Shown here piece by piece: positions 50,612-59,885 of a stretch of DNA of 64,000 bases (its first letter is position 1; every line of letters starts with the position of its first letter). The position numbers and the translations under genes were made by a program. Location of the stretch: positions 124,001 to 188,000 of the forward strand of contig JAJDED010000039.1 in NCBI GenBank assembly GCA_029259915.1. The letters are read 5' to 3'. Origin of the DNA: Planctomycetota bacterium (GTDB taxonomy: Bacteria > Planctomycetota > Planctomycetia > Pirellulales > Lacipirellulaceae). The notes under the pieces were generated by a model. It had not been told where the DNA came from. It worked only from the letters and a program-made list of their open reading frames with translations, and did no database searches.

Positions 50612-51118
50612 CTATTCGCCGCCGGCTTCAGGTTGGCGTTGGTTCAATTCGCGATCCATGTCCAAAAGCGAGGCCGGGTCGTCTGCCACCATCCTGAACT
50701 TGTGGACGACTTCGCGGGCCGTTTTTTCTTCCTCGACTTGCTCGGTAATAAACCACTCGAGTTCCACCAATGCCGCGAAGGCTTTTTCGTTGAAAGCCAA
50801 TTCGTAAAGTCCGTCGATCTGGCTTGTCACAACTTGCTCTTGGGCCAATGCCTTTTCGAATACTTCGACCACGGTCTCAAATTCGACCTCTGGTTGGGCA
50901 ATCGTTTCGAGGATCACCCGGCCCTCGCGGGCAATCAGAAAATCGTGCAACCGCATGGCGTGGTTGCGTTCCTCTTCGCTCTGCAAACGGAGCCAATGGG
51001 CGCAGCCGACGAATTGGTGGGACTCGCACCAGGCAGACATCGACAAATAGCTGTACGACGAATACAACTCGTTGTTGATCTGGGCGTTGATCGCTTCTTG
51101 CATCACCTGACTGAGCAT
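50612..51118 (-). CDS. Bacterial non-haem ferritin
   Basis: This 168-residue protein starts MLSQVMQEAINAQINNELYSSYSYLSMSAW. The iron-binding glutamates lie in NNELYSS and in SEEERNHAMRLHDFL, followed by ALAQEQVVTSQIDGLYELAFNEKAFAALVELEWFITEQVEEEKTA, which completes the four-helix bundle. It stores iron as ferric mineral and protects against oxidative damage. The start is ATG 51118 with CAGGAG upstream; the frame extends to 51211 only because it runs into the antisense of tRNA-Leu. It precedes the helical hypothetical gene on the same strand. Confidence 0.95.
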   Translation of the reverse strand: MLSQVMQEAINAQINNELYSSYSYLSMSAWCESHQFVGCAHWLRLQSEEERNHAMRLHDFLIAREGRVILETIAQPEVEFETVVEVFEKALAQEQVVTSQIDGLYELAFNEKAFAALVELEWFITEQVEEEKTAREVVHKFRMVADDPASLLDMDRELNQRQPEAGGE

Positions 51119-51155
51119 CGAAAAAACTCCTGGTACGCTATGTCGGCTATAAAAG

Positions 51156-51239
51156 TGGGCCCGACTGGAGTCGAACCAGCACGCCCTTGCGGGCACATGC
51201 CCCTCAAGCATGCGCGTCTGCCTATTCCGCCACGGGCCC
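51156..51239 (-). tRNA. tRNA-Leu (anticodon GAG)
   Basis: The minus strand folds as a class II tRNA: acceptor GGGCCCG with CGGGCCC, D-arm starting TGGCGGAATAGGCAGACGC, anticodon stem CATGC/GCATG enclosing TTGAGGG (anticodon GAG), a long variable arm (GCCCGCAAGGGC) typical of Leu, and T-arm CTGGTTCGACTCCAG. CCA is not encoded. It lies just upstream of ferritin, whose reading frame would otherwise run into it. Confidence 0.97.
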
Positions 51240-51351
51240 TAGTGTTGCCAAGAAAACCGCCTTGGCAGACTATCGAGTCTACTATTTGAACGGTCGTCGT
51301 CAAGGTTGCCCGATTTACGGAAGTGCTTATCCGTTTGGTGAAAATCCTCTT

Positions 51352-51445
51352 GGGTGGCATGGCCTCGGAGGTCTGCCGACGTGGCCATGTTTGTGGCGAT
51401 ACAGTGTGACAAGCCCATGCCCACGCAGACGAGGGCATGCCACCC
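51352..51445. repeat. Inverted repeat GGGTGGCATG/CATGCCACCC
   Basis: Ten-base perfect arms at 51352-51361 and 51436-51445 bracket a stretch with weaker inner pairing (GTGGCCATG, CCCATGCC). The motif is common in planctomycete intergenic DNA, as I recall. It lies between tRNA-Leu and the symporter gene. Confidence 0.75.
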
Positions 51446-51464
51446 GATTCGCATATTGTGGTAA

Positions 51465-53036
51465 TCAAGCGGAACCGCTGCTCTCGAATCGGCTCACCAC
51501 TGCACAGCCGCATGAATCGCTCCAGACGTTTACCGCGGTGCGTAGCATGTCCAACACGCGGTCCACGGCGATGATCATTCCCTGGCTTTCGGTCGGCAAA
51601 CCGACCGCCTGCAGAATGATAACCATCATCACCAACCCCGCGTGTGGAATCCCTGCCGCGCCGATGCTTGCCAGCAAAGCGGTTAGAGCCACAACAATTT
51701 GTTGGGCCAACGTGAGTTCCACCCCACTGAATTGCGCGATAAACAGTACCGCCACCACCTCGTAAAGGGCGGTGCCATCCATGTTGATCGTCGCACCCAA
51801 AGGCAGCACAAAGGAGCCGACCCGATTGCTAATCTTCGCCCGCTGTTCCACACAGGTGAGCGTCAATGGCAGCGTTCCATTGCTCGAAGCAGAACTAAAC
51901 GCCGTCAACAGTGCGGGGCTCATGGCTTTGGCAAACTCTGCCGGATTGCGGCGAGCCAGAAAATGAAGAATCAATGGCAGAATGATTCCCGCGTGAATTG
52001 CCAATGCGCAGGCCACAGTGAGCATGTACCAACCGAGCGTGCTGAACACCCCGGCACCTTGCGAAGCGGTGGCGGAAAGCATCAGGAAGAACACACCGAT
52101 CGGCGCAAGGCTGATGATCGCCATCGTCAGTTTCATCATCACCTGAAACATGGCTTCGAACAGTTCACCAATGTGCCGGGCGGGCGCGCCGCCAACCAAA
52201 ATCGTGCAAACGCCAAATGCCAGGCTAAAAGCGATGATCGACAAAAACTTGCCAGTCGACACGGCAGCAATCGGGTTGGGGGGGATCATGTTCTGCAATT
52301 GCTCGAACAACACTATGCCCAAGCTTTTGCTTTGCCGCGCATCCTGAACTTCCACGGCCGCTTCTTCAGGGGCACCGCCGTTGTCTCCCGGCTGAATGAG
52401 ATTGACCATCGCCAAACCGACAACAATGGCCAGCATGCTAGTCGAAAGATAGTAGAGCAACGTCCGGCCAAACATTTTCCCCAGCCGCTCGACATGCCCC
52501 AGCCCGACGATTCCCGTGATTAGCGAGGTGATAATCAATGGCACGGAAACCATTTTCAACAAACGCAGAAACAAATCGCCCAAGGCTTTGGCAATATCTC
52601 CCACGCGGCGGGCCGACGAGCGTCCGTACTGCTGGAACATCGCGTAGGCAACCGGATCTTTATCTTCCAAAACGCTGAGCGTGGGCACAACGATGCGCGA
52701 AACTGTCTCTTGCTTGGGCCAAGGCTCGCCGAGTTCGCGCAACTGGCGCTCTATGGACGCCTGTTCCCCGACAACAATACGCCGGGGCGAATAGCTGCCG
52801 TCCGCAGCCAGGTCTTCAACCTGCAACAGAATGCGTTCCGGAGAATCGCTGACCCACAGTCGCCCGGCGAGCACTTTTATCGCACGAGACATTCCAAGCA
52901 CTTGCACCGACTCGGAAGAATGTTCGATCAGCGGATCGGTCTGCGAGGTTCCCAGCTTGGCATTGAGCACAACGCCCAAACCTGCTCCAGCGACCATCAT
53001 GATCAGAATTTGCCAGTGCAGGGCGAGTCGCGTCAT
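51465..53036 (-). CDS. Dicarboxylate/amino acid:cation symporter (DAACS family)
   Basis: This protein of about 523 residues starts MTRLALHWQILIMMVAGAGLG and has eight to ten helices. A soluble insert of about 120 residues (SPERILLQVEDLAADGSYSPRR, EPWPKQETVSRIVVP) sits between the first helices and is unusual. Family segments are SSASSNGTLPLTL, FVLPLGATINMDGTALYEVVAVLFIAQ and IGAAGIPHAGLVMMVI, which match the serine-rich loop, NMDGT and the sixth re-entrant hairpin of glutamate/aspartate transporters. It should import dicarboxylates or acidic amino acids with Na or H. The start codon is uncertain; a GTG at 53078 is also in frame. Confidence 0.9.
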   Translation of the reverse strand: MTRLALHWQILIMMVAGAGLGVVLNAKLGTSQTDPLIEHSSESVQVLGMSRAIKVLAGRLWVSDSPERILLQVEDLAADGSYSPRRIVVGEQASIERQLRELGEPWPKQETVSRIVVPTLSVLEDKDPVAYAMFQQYGRSSARRVGDIAKALGDLFLRLLKMVSVPLIITSLITGIVGLGHVERLGKMFGRTLLYYLSTSMLAIVVGLAMVNLIQPGDNGGAPEEAAVEVQDARQSKSLGIVLFEQLQNMIPPNPIAAVSTGKFLSIIAFSLAFGVCTILVGGAPARHIGELFEAMFQVMMKLTMAIISLAPIGVFFLMLSATASQGAGVFSTLGWYMLTVACALAIHAGIILPLILHFLARRNPAEFAKAMSPALLTAFSSASSNGTLPLTLTCVEQRAKISNRVGSFVLPLGATINMDGTALYEVVAVLFIAQFSGVELTLAQQIVVALTALLASIGAAGIPHAGLVMMVIILQAVGLPTESQGMIIAVDRVLDMLRTAVNVWSDSCGCAVVSRFESSGSA

Positions 53037-53090
53037 GCTTGCAATCCATTGGGGCGGTTGCTTAGAGGTCCGTAACACATTTAATTTGTT

Positions 53091-53144
53091 TTAGCCGCGA
53101 TCTAACAGATCGCTGGCACCGGCGATCTGTTAGATCGCGGCTAA
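53091..53144. repeat. Perfect inverted repeat, TTAGCCGCGATCTAACAG element (copy 2)
   Basis: The 23-base arms at 53091-53113 and 53122-53144 are exact, and match copy 1 at 43034 apart from one end base and the loop (TGGCACCG). It is located upstream of the symporter and downstream of the TPR gene. Confidence 0.95.
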
Positions 53145-53186
53145 CTTGAGGCACAAATTTTGGCGTCACGAACCATGAGTTTCTAT

Positions 53187-54863
53187 TCAGAAATCTAAAG
53201 GAGTATCCGAGTTATCCTTCGAGTTGGCTGGTAATTCGGTTTGCGACGTCTCTTGCTCCGCTACCGATTGCTTTTCCCGCCAAGGTTGGCCGCCACGATA
53301 GCTGTCCAATTCCTTTGCCAATTGTTCCCCTTGTTCAGAATCGTTCATGTCGACCGCCTTCTGAGACCACTGGATAGCGGTTTGGAAATCGCCCGACTCG
53401 GCAAAGGCGGCAGCCAGTGTGCTCAGGATATGCGGTTGGCCATATTCGGTAAGTTCGCAGGCTTTGGTTGCCAATTCGACGGCCCGTTTGCCATTGCGAA
53501 CTTTCTCCTCGGGAGAAGTTGCCAGTACCCAGGCAAGGTTATTGAGCAACGCAGAATCGTCAGGTTGGAGCTTCAGAGCCTGCTCGAAATCGCTGATGGC
53601 TGCGGCGTGTTCGCCAACACTCAAGTAGGCATCGCCACGGCCCCGAAATGCCTCGATGTGATCGTCATCTCGAGACAGAATTTCGTTGTATACCTGGATT
53701 GCTTTTTGCGGCTGTTGGTCTACCTGGTAATAAAGAGCTAACCGTATCTTCAAATCGACCTGATCGGGTCGTGCTGTCGAAATACGTTCCATTTCGACAA
53801 TCGCTTCACCGATGCGATCCATATTGGCCAAGATCTCTGCACGAAGTCGGTGCGCAGCAACCAACGGCTGTTTTTCGAGAACGACTTCGATGTCTGCCAG
53901 GGCTTCGTCCAACCGGTTGCTGCGTAAATAGGCTTCAGCTCGATGTATGAGCGAGAGCACCTGCCCGGGCTGCAACTCGAGTACTTTGCTGAATTCTTCC
54001 GCTGCTTTTTCAAACTCGCCCTGGTCGCGGAAGATTTCGCCCCGACTTTGATAAGGACCCGGCGTTTGCGGGGAAAGCTCCGTGGCATGATCGAAACTTT
54101 TTAAAGCTTTGTCGACTTGTCCCAAATCGCGAAGCACTTCTCCCTGTAAAATCAATGCGTTGGCATCCTCGGGGCTCCGCGCGATCACCCGTTCGACCTC
54201 GGCCAGGGCGTCTTCAAGTTTTTTTCTGGATCGCAGAAATACGGCTCTTAGCAATCGGTAATTCGCATTTCCCGGCTCCAGCTCGATCGCCTTCTCGAAG
54301 TCACCCAGCGCTTTCTCTTCATCGGTTTGCACACGGGCCCGCAAAACAAAAGCTTCGGCAAGCTGCTCGTTAGGTACTTCTTCGGTTTTCAAAAACGTGG
54401 TAAGCACTCGTCGAGCTTCGTGAGGATCGCCGCCTGGCAACGCCATGAGTTTGCCCAACAGGAAACTTGCCTCCGGAGGCGGATCGTCGTACGCCAGCAC
54501 ACGGCGCAAATCGGAAACCACAAGCCGCTGAATTTGCTGAACTCGCTTGTCGAGAATCGATCGCGTGTTGATCACGCGCACTAACGTCGAGGCCCGTTCC
54601 ATCAGCGAATCGGACATCATCTGTTTGGCAAAAGTGGTATCCTCGGCATCGAGTCCCTTGTCCAACGCCGACTGCAACAGCTCGATCACCCGATTGAGAT
54701 CTTGCAGTCCCTGGGCGTTGACTTTCGATCGCATCGCATCGTCGAGGTCGGCCAGACCGGGCTGTTCCGCTTCAATCCGCTGACCGATTCCAACATTGCC
54801 AGGGAACACCCAGAAAAGTCCCAGCACGAGGGATACGATTATCCAAAGTTGCCCTTTTGACAT
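53187..54863 (-). CDS. Exported TPR-repeat protein
   Basis: The protein is 558 residues. It has an N-terminal hydrophobic anchor (LWIIVSLVLGLFWVFPGNVGIG) followed by at least eight tetratricopeptide units, for example DALAEVERVIARSPEDANALILQGEVLRDLGQVDKALKSFDHATELSPQ and AIQVYNEILSRDDDHIEAFRGRGDAYLSVGEHAAAISDFEQALKLQPD. TPR stacks bind other proteins; the location suggests an envelope scaffold. The tail is Ser-, Gln- and Thr-rich. It lies alone between a symporter gene and ychF and carries no enzymatic motif. Confidence 0.88.
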   Translation of the reverse strand: MSKGQLWIIVSLVLGLFWVFPGNVGIGQRIEAEQPGLADLDDAMRSKVNAQGLQDLNRVIELLQSALDKGLDAEDTTFAKQMMSDSLMERASTLVRVINTRSILDKRVQQIQRLVVSDLRRVLAYDDPPPEASFLLGKLMALPGGDPHEARRVLTTFLKTEEVPNEQLAEAFVLRARVQTDEEKALGDFEKAIELEPGNANYRLLRAVFLRSRKKLEDALAEVERVIARSPEDANALILQGEVLRDLGQVDKALKSFDHATELSPQTPGPYQSRGEIFRDQGEFEKAAEEFSKVLELQPGQVLSLIHRAEAYLRSNRLDEALADIEVVLEKQPLVAAHRLRAEILANMDRIGEAIVEMERISTARPDQVDLKIRLALYYQVDQQPQKAIQVYNEILSRDDDHIEAFRGRGDAYLSVGEHAAAISDFEQALKLQPDDSALLNNLAWVLATSPEEKVRNGKRAVELATKACELTEYGQPHILSTLAAAFAESGDFQTAIQWSQKAVDMNDSEQGEQLAKELDSYRGGQPWREKQSVAEQETSQTELPANSKDNSDTPLDF

Positions 54864-55101
54864 GCGATTCTATTCCTCAAATTAAACCGGCTATCCGGTG
54901 AAAAAAGCTGTTTATCCAGGTTCTGCGTTCGCAGACATTTCATTATTACCGGTCGCTCTGGATTTGACTACGTGAGTCGGACAAACTTCAGAATTCGGTG
55001 GAACCCGGAGGGTGTCGGATCGCGGCTGGCTGAGCTAGAATCTGTGCCCTCGCAGCTCTTACCCCAAGCAGGCCAATTCCCGTTGGCTCGGAGAAAAATC
55101 T

Positions 55102-56193
55102 ATGGAAGCCGGAATTGTCGGCCTGCCGAACGTCGGTAAATCGACGCTGTTCAACGCACTCACTTCTGCGGGCATTGCCAGCGAGAATTACCCCTTTTGC
55201 ACGATTGAGCCCAATGTGGGAACCGTGCCGGTACCCGATTCGCGGCTGCAGCGTATCGCCGGGCATATCACCACGGAAAAGATCATCCCGGCGATGCTGC
55301 GGTTGGTGGACATTGCTGGCATCGTGCGTGGAGCTTCGGAGGGCGAGGGATTGGGAAACCAATTTCTATCACACATCCGCACCGTCGACGCGATTTTGCA
55401 TGTCGTCCGCTGTTTTGAAGACGCCGACGTAACCCACGTCGACGGCACCGTCGACCCGGTGCGCGACGTAGAAACCATCGATACGGAGCTGATGCTAGCC
55501 GACCTGCAATCGGTCGAAGCGATGACCGACAAAGCCCAACGCACCGCGCGAGCTGGCGACAAAGAGGCGAAACAAAAACTGATCGTCCTCGAAGTGTGCC
55601 AGCAACGGCTGGCCGACGGCAACCCGGTGCGCGGTCTCACCTACGACGACCCAGCAGCCACCAAAGCGCTGAACGAATTGCAATTGCTAACCGCAAAAAA
55701 AGTGCTGTACGTGGCCAACGTCGAAGAAGACGATTTGGCAGGGGAGGGCAGCCATGTAAAAATCTTGCGCGAGCGTGCTCAAGCAGAAAATGGTGCGGTG
55801 GTACCCGTTTGTGCCCGGCTTGAAGCCGAGCTTGCCGAACTGGATGCGGAAGAACGCAACGAAATGCTTTCGAGCTTGGGTCTTGCGGAGCCGGCGCTGG
55901 CGGTACTGGCGCGGGCGGCGTACCAATTGCTGGGATTGCAAAGTTTTTTCACCGCGGGCGAAAAAGAAATCCGCGCTTGGACCATCCCCGCTGGGGCGAC
56001 TGCCCCAGAAGCTGCGGGAGCGATTCACACCGATTTTCAGCGCGGTTTTATCCGCTGCGAAACCTACTCGGTCGACGACCTGGACGAATATACCAGTGAA
56101 AAAGCGATTCGCGACGCCGGCAAAATGCGCATCGAAGGCAAAACTTACGTCATGCAAGACAGCGACGTTTGCCACTTCTTATTTAATGTGTAG
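55102..56193 (+). CDS. ychF: YchF family redox-regulated ATPase
   Basis: This 363-residue protein has the usual YchF length. [21 protein letters not shown] is the P-loop, [24 protein letters not shown] is the G3 region, [10 protein letters not shown] stands at the modified G4 site, and the TGS-domain C-terminus includes [25 protein letters not shown] and [14 protein letters not shown]. YchF (OLA1-like) binds ribosomes and hydrolyses ATP, and it affects stress response. It is preceded by a TPR gene on the opposite strand. It is an ordinary housekeeping gene. Confidence 0.97.
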   Translation: MEAGIVGLPNVGKSTLFNALTSAGIASENYPFCTIEPNVGTVPVPDSRLQRIAGHITTEKIIPAMLRLVDIAGIVRGASEGEGLGNQFLSHIRTVDAILHVVRCFEDADVTHVDGTVDPVRDVETIDTELMLADLQSVEAMTDKAQRTARAGDKEAKQKLIVLEVCQQRLADGNPVRGLTYDDPAATKALNELQLLTAKKVLYVANVEEDDLAGEGSHVKILRERAQAENGAVVPVCARLEAELAELDAEERNEMLSSLGLAEPALAVLARAAYQLLGLQSFFTAGEKEIRAWTIPAGATAPEAAGAIHTDFQRGFIRCETYSVDDLDEYTSEKAIRDAGKMRIEGKTYVMQDSDVCHFLFNV

Positions 56194-56215
56194 CAAAGTT
56201 TCCAATGTTTTTTCA

Positions 56216-56324
56216 CCACAAAGGCACGAAGACTCTAAGGAATGAAAGGAATACAAAATTCCTGAATTTCTCCCCATTCCTTCATTCCTCAATTCATTTT
56301 CTTCGTGTCTTCGTGCCTTTGTGG
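56216..56324. repeat. Inverted-repeat element, AACCACGAAGACAC family (copy 5) with nested repeat
   Basis: The arms CCACAAAGGCACGAAGAC (56216-56233) and 56307-56324 pair exactly over 18 bases. An inner pair AGGAATGAA (56238-56246) and TTCATTCCT (56281-56289) forms a second stem. It lies between the convergent ychF and DUF1501 genes, where it could terminate both. Confidence 0.9.
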
Positions 56325-56336
56325 TTTTTTTATTAA

Positions 56337-57641
56337 CTAAGCCCCCAATAGTTCGTGGACGACTTCGCCGCCGTCGACCAGTTTGATGGGTCGTCCGATG
56401 CGGCTAAGATTTTCTTGGTCGGCATCGATACCGAGCGTATGGTAGATCGTGCGGAATAAATCGTTCACCGTCACTGGGCGTTCGCTCACTTCCGTGCCGG
56501 CAGAGTTGGTTTCGCCGACAACCTGCCCGCCGCGCACGCCGCCGCCGGCTAAAGCTACGTTGAATGCTCGGGGGAAATGGTCCCGGCCTGCTTGCGGATT
56601 GATCCGCGGGCTGCGTCCGAATTCGCCCATCCAGACCACGAGGGTATTTTCTAACATTCCCCGCTGCTTGAGATCGGCAATGAGCGCGGCCATCGGCTGA
56701 TCGACTTGCGCGGTCAGTTCGCTGCTGCGCTGGAAATTGTCTTGGTGCGTATCCCAACCGTTCGAAACGACTTCCACAAATGTGACTCCCTGTTCAACCA
56801 AACGACGCGCCAGCAAGCATCCCGAAGCGAAGTCGCCCTTGCCGTACGAAGTGCGCAGCTGCTGCGGCTCGCTTTCAAGATCAAACGCCTTCATTTGCGG
56901 GCTGAGTATCATGTCTGAGGCTTGCTCGACCATCTTTCGATGATCGGCCACAATTTGCTGGCCAGCCCCCTTGGCAAAACTGTTTTCCAGAGTTCCCAAC
57001 AGATGCAATCGACGCTGATGCCGCTCGGCAGCGGTTCGCAACAGGGTATTGTCTGGAGGACGCGTAGCGGTGCGCAGCACAAGCGGGTCGTACTGCACAC
57101 CCAGGAAACCTCCTCCGCCCGCATTGGCCAAACGTCCACCAATCCGCACATAGCTGGGCAATTGGTTCGACGCCTCGCCAATTTGTTGGCCCACGTTGGC
57201 GCCAAGATTTGGAAACTTCACACTGCCCATCGGCAGATACCCGTGATGGAGCAAGTAGGTCGCCCGCTGATGATTTCCCTCCTTGCTGGTCATTGAGCGA
57301 ATGATCGCCAGATCCTGCATCGCCTTTGCGCAATACGGCATCGTTTCGGAAATTTGGATCCCGGGTACACTGGTGCCGATCGCTTTGGTCTCGCCCCCAT
57401 TTGCATGATCCGGCTTCGGGCTGAAAGTTTCAAACTGCGAAGGCCCCCCTTGCATCCACAACAAGATGCAAGCTTTCCCCCGCGATCGCAAATCGTCGGC
57501 CGAAGCGCTGAGAACCTCGGTCCAAGGTATCGCACCAGCGCCAAGTCCTAGCGCAGACATCTGCCTGAGAAAATGTCGTCGACCGACAAGTTCACCTCGC
57601 CGCATGGTCAGCGCTGCGTGGTGTTGTAGTTGCGAAGTCAT
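56337..57641 (-). CDS. DUF1501 family protein (exported, Tat-type signal)
   Basis: This 434-residue protein starts with a twin-arginine-like RRHFLRQMSALGLGAGAIPW. Typical DUF1501 segments are CILLWMQGGPSQFETFSPKPDHANGGETKAIGTSVPGIQISETMPYCA, DLAIIRSMTSKEGNHQRATYLLHHGY and VVWMGEFGRSPRINPQAGRDHFPRAFNVALAGGGVRGG. It is a member of the planctomycete sulfatase/phosphatase-superfamily-like group that is always found next to DUF1549/DUF1553 genes. A ribosome-binding GGGAGAAG precedes ATG 57641. Function is unknown; the pair is thought to act on extracellular polymers. The partner lies 86 bp upstream. Confidence 0.93.
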   Translation of the reverse strand: MTSQLQHHAALTMRRGELVGRRHFLRQMSALGLGAGAIPWTEVLSASADDLRSRGKACILLWMQGGPSQFETFSPKPDHANGGETKAIGTSVPGIQISETMPYCAKAMQDLAIIRSMTSKEGNHQRATYLLHHGYLPMGSVKFPNLGANVGQQIGEASNQLPSYVRIGGRLANAGGGGFLGVQYDPLVLRTATRPPDNTLLRTAAERHQRRLHLLGTLENSFAKGAGQQIVADHRKMVEQASDMILSPQMKAFDLESEPQQLRTSYGKGDFASGCLLARRLVEQGVTFVEVVSNGWDTHQDNFQRSSELTAQVDQPMAALIADLKQRGMLENTLVVWMGEFGRSPRINPQAGRDHFPRAFNVALAGGGVRGGQVVGETNSAGTEVSERPVTVNDLFRTIYHTLGIDADQENLSRIGRPIKLVDGGEVVHELLGA

Positions 57642-57727
57642 CTAACTTCTCCCGATTGCAAATCGACAACTGTAGGGAACGTGCCGCAGTTTACCTGCCG
57701 TGGCGGGTGCCGTCCGAGCCTACCATT

Positions 57728-59350
57728 CTACCGACGATATTGAAACTCCACCGAATTTACCAAAACCCATAACAAATCTTCAAACGCCTGGTTCCGATTT
57801 TCCACTTGTTCGCGATAAGCAAGTGCGCTCTCCAACTCCTCGGCTGTTGGCTGTCGACTCAGCGTGCGTAAGTACAATTCGACGACTAACGACTCATCGT
57901 CATCCACTTCGCTGAGCAAACGCCCCAGCAACGTCGATTCCCGCGATGTCAACAAATGGTTCACTTGCGGGGCATTCATCAACGCCAGCACCTGGGGAAT
58001 CGACATGCTGATTTCTTCGCGGATGACACTTGGGTCGTAGCCAAATATCTCGGCAAACTGCATTCGCACGCGCAGCCGCGCACGTGGATTGAAAAACGAA
58101 ACCTGCTGCGAAGTCGCCCCTGCGCCCTCGTCCACTTCCAGGGCAGAGTACAAAACATTGATCAATTGATCGCTGCGCAAACGCTGCGGCACGTTGGCCG
58201 TAAACGGAAGTTCCTCGGGCCCACGTCGGGGACGCGACTGGCGCTGATATGCCTTGGTTTGGCAAATCACTCGAAATAACCACTTCAGATCGTAGCCACT
58301 CTTCACGAATTGCTTGGCCAGGAATTTCGCGGCCGAAGGTGCCGATGCGGTGCGGTCGGGGCCAATGTCGTCCACCGGTTCATAGAAACCCTCGCCCACC
58401 AGTTCCGACCAGATGCGATTCACCACCGCAATCGAAAACCATTGGTTTTCCGTCAGCCATTCGGCAAGCTGCTGCCGACGGTCGGCATCGGTGGTTCCCA
58501 CAGGGACCTGCGCATGTGTGAGAAAGAACTTGGGTTCCATGGGGGTTCCTGGTGCGCTGGGATCGTCCAAGTTGGGCATGGTATGTTCGGCGTGCGGACG
58601 ATTGTCGTTGTTGTTCGGGCGACGTCTGCTGGGCCGATCGTTGGCAAACACCTCAAAGCTGCGCCGCGTCAACTGCCGCACCGGTTTCACGCCAACACGA
58701 GGGAAAAACGCGGCCAGCTCGTGGAACTGTTCGCGCTTCCAGCGGTCGTAGGGATGATCGTGGCATTGGGCGCATTGGATTTGAATGCCAAGGAAAACGC
58801 GCGAAATCTCCGCGGCTGTTTCTTCTGTGCGGCCATCTTGCGCCATCACGATTGCCGCGGCGCCGTTTTTCTGCACGTCTCCGACGGCAGTGGTAAATCC
58901 GGCGGCAATTCGGTTCCAAGGTTCGTTGTCATTGAATTGCCGCGTAAGATCGGCTTCCATGGCGACCATGGCCATTTTCGAACGCTCGTCCAACGCGCGC
59001 GAAAAAACCACGTCCCGCCAATAGCGGGCCCAGTTTTGTCCGTAGTGCTCATCGGCAAGCAATGTGCGCACTGTCCGCGCGCGTTTTTTTTCGTTCGGGT
59101 CGAGCACAAAGCCGATTACTTGCTCGGGAGTCGGAATATCTCCCACCAGATCAAGCCACACACGGCGCAGGAATACATCGTCGCTCGATCGCCCAGCGAG
59201 ATCCGTTTTCTCGTCAAACAGTTCTTGGGCGATTAATTTATCGAGCCGGTGGGCAATTTTCGCAGGCGCTGGCTGCGCCGCAAACATCTCACATGCGCAC
59301 ACCATTATCCACAGTGCGCAACAAGCGGAAAAAACAAATCGATATGTCAT
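57728..59350 (-). CDS. DUF1549/DUF1553 protein with cytochrome-like CxxCH
   Basis: This protein of about 540 residues starts MTYRFVFSACCALWIMVCACEMFAA, a signal peptide. DUF1549 follows (FLRRVWLDLVGDIPTPEQV and AQCHDHPYDRWKREQFHELAAFF). The CAQCHDHP stretch is a CxxCH haem-binding signature. DUF1553 then appears (AEWLTENQWFSIAVVNRIWSELVGEGFYEPVDDIGPDR and FAEIFGYDPSVIREEISMSIPQVLALMNAPQVNHLL). It is an exported planctomycete protein that nearly always pairs with DUF1501. The start is ATG 59350, with CAGGAG upstream; the frame is open further but without family sequence. Confidence 0.93.
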   Translation of the reverse strand: MTYRFVFSACCALWIMVCACEMFAAQPAPAKIAHRLDKLIAQELFDEKTDLAGRSSDDVFLRRVWLDLVGDIPTPEQVIGFVLDPNEKKRARTVRTLLADEHYGQNWARYWRDVVFSRALDERSKMAMVAMEADLTRQFNDNEPWNRIAAGFTTAVGDVQKNGAAAIVMAQDGRTEETAAEISRVFLGIQIQCAQCHDHPYDRWKREQFHELAAFFPRVGVKPVRQLTRRSFEVFANDRPSRRRPNNNDNRPHAEHTMPNLDDPSAPGTPMEPKFFLTHAQVPVGTTDADRRQQLAEWLTENQWFSIAVVNRIWSELVGEGFYEPVDDIGPDRTASAPSAAKFLAKQFVKSGYDLKWLFRVICQTKAYQRQSRPRRGPEELPFTANVPQRLRSDQLINVLYSALEVDEGAGATSQQVSFFNPRARLRVRMQFAEIFGYDPSVIREEISMSIPQVLALMNAPQVNHLLTSRESTLLGRLLSEVDDDESLVVELYLRTLSRQPTAEELESALAYREQVENRNQAFEDLLWVLVNSVEFQYRR

Positions 59351-59537
59351 CAATGACAACTCCTGAAACGCAATTTGGATAGCGACACGGCACAGCCAAG
59401 GTATCCTACCATTTTGAGGGCCATTGGATTCAACCCCTGCCAACGATAAAAGTTTCTCACCCGACATGCTTATTAACCACAGATTACGCGGATTTCGCGG
59501 AAAGTCCGTTGACAGAAAGTTCCCCTCCATTCCGCAT

Positions 59538-59885
59538 TCACAAACCGGTTGTTGCTCGGTTTCGTTTGACAACCCTCGCACCAACAATCTTGCCGATTTG
59601 CGACCGTGATACTCCAAGCGATGCCAGTGATCGGACGAATAATTCCATCGACACCGACCCATCGGCGACTTCCATTTTTGCAACACGCGACTGACTCGAT
59701 CCGATTCGCTTTGCTAGTTCCTGCTGCGTCATCTTCACTTGCTGACGCATTGTTTTAACGTTCGCAGCAAGCGACAGTTTCATATTGACGAGCATCTCTT
59801 CCGCATCGCTAAGTTCAAGGAATTCAGATGCGGAACCCACCTTCCAACCAGCCGCCTCAATTTTTTTTTGCTTAGATGCTTTCAT
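59538..59885 (-). CDS. XRE-type antitoxin (HigA-like)
   Basis: This 115-residue protein has a helix-turn-helix in the middle (KTMRQQVKMTQQELAKRIGSSQSRVAKMEVADG), with SLASLGVSRSQIG near the end. It overlaps the upstream toxin gene by four bases (ATGA). In this family the antitoxin binds the promoter palindromes and blocks the toxin. The N-terminal segment (SASEFLELSDAEEMLVNMKLSL) is likely the toxin-binding part. It should repress its own operon. Confidence 0.85.
   Translation of the reverse strand: MKASKQKKIEAAGWKVGSASEFLELSDAEEMLVNMKLSLAANVKTMRQQVKMTQQELAKRIGSSQSRVAKMEVADGSVSMELFVRSLASLGVSRSQIGKIVGARVVKRNRATTGL

Noticed and set aside
50546-51289. A 247-codon plus-strand frame over ferritin and tRNA-Leu
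   Set aside because: It is antisense to a clear ferritin gene and crosses the tRNA; its GPTGVEPAR part is tRNA sequence read as protein.
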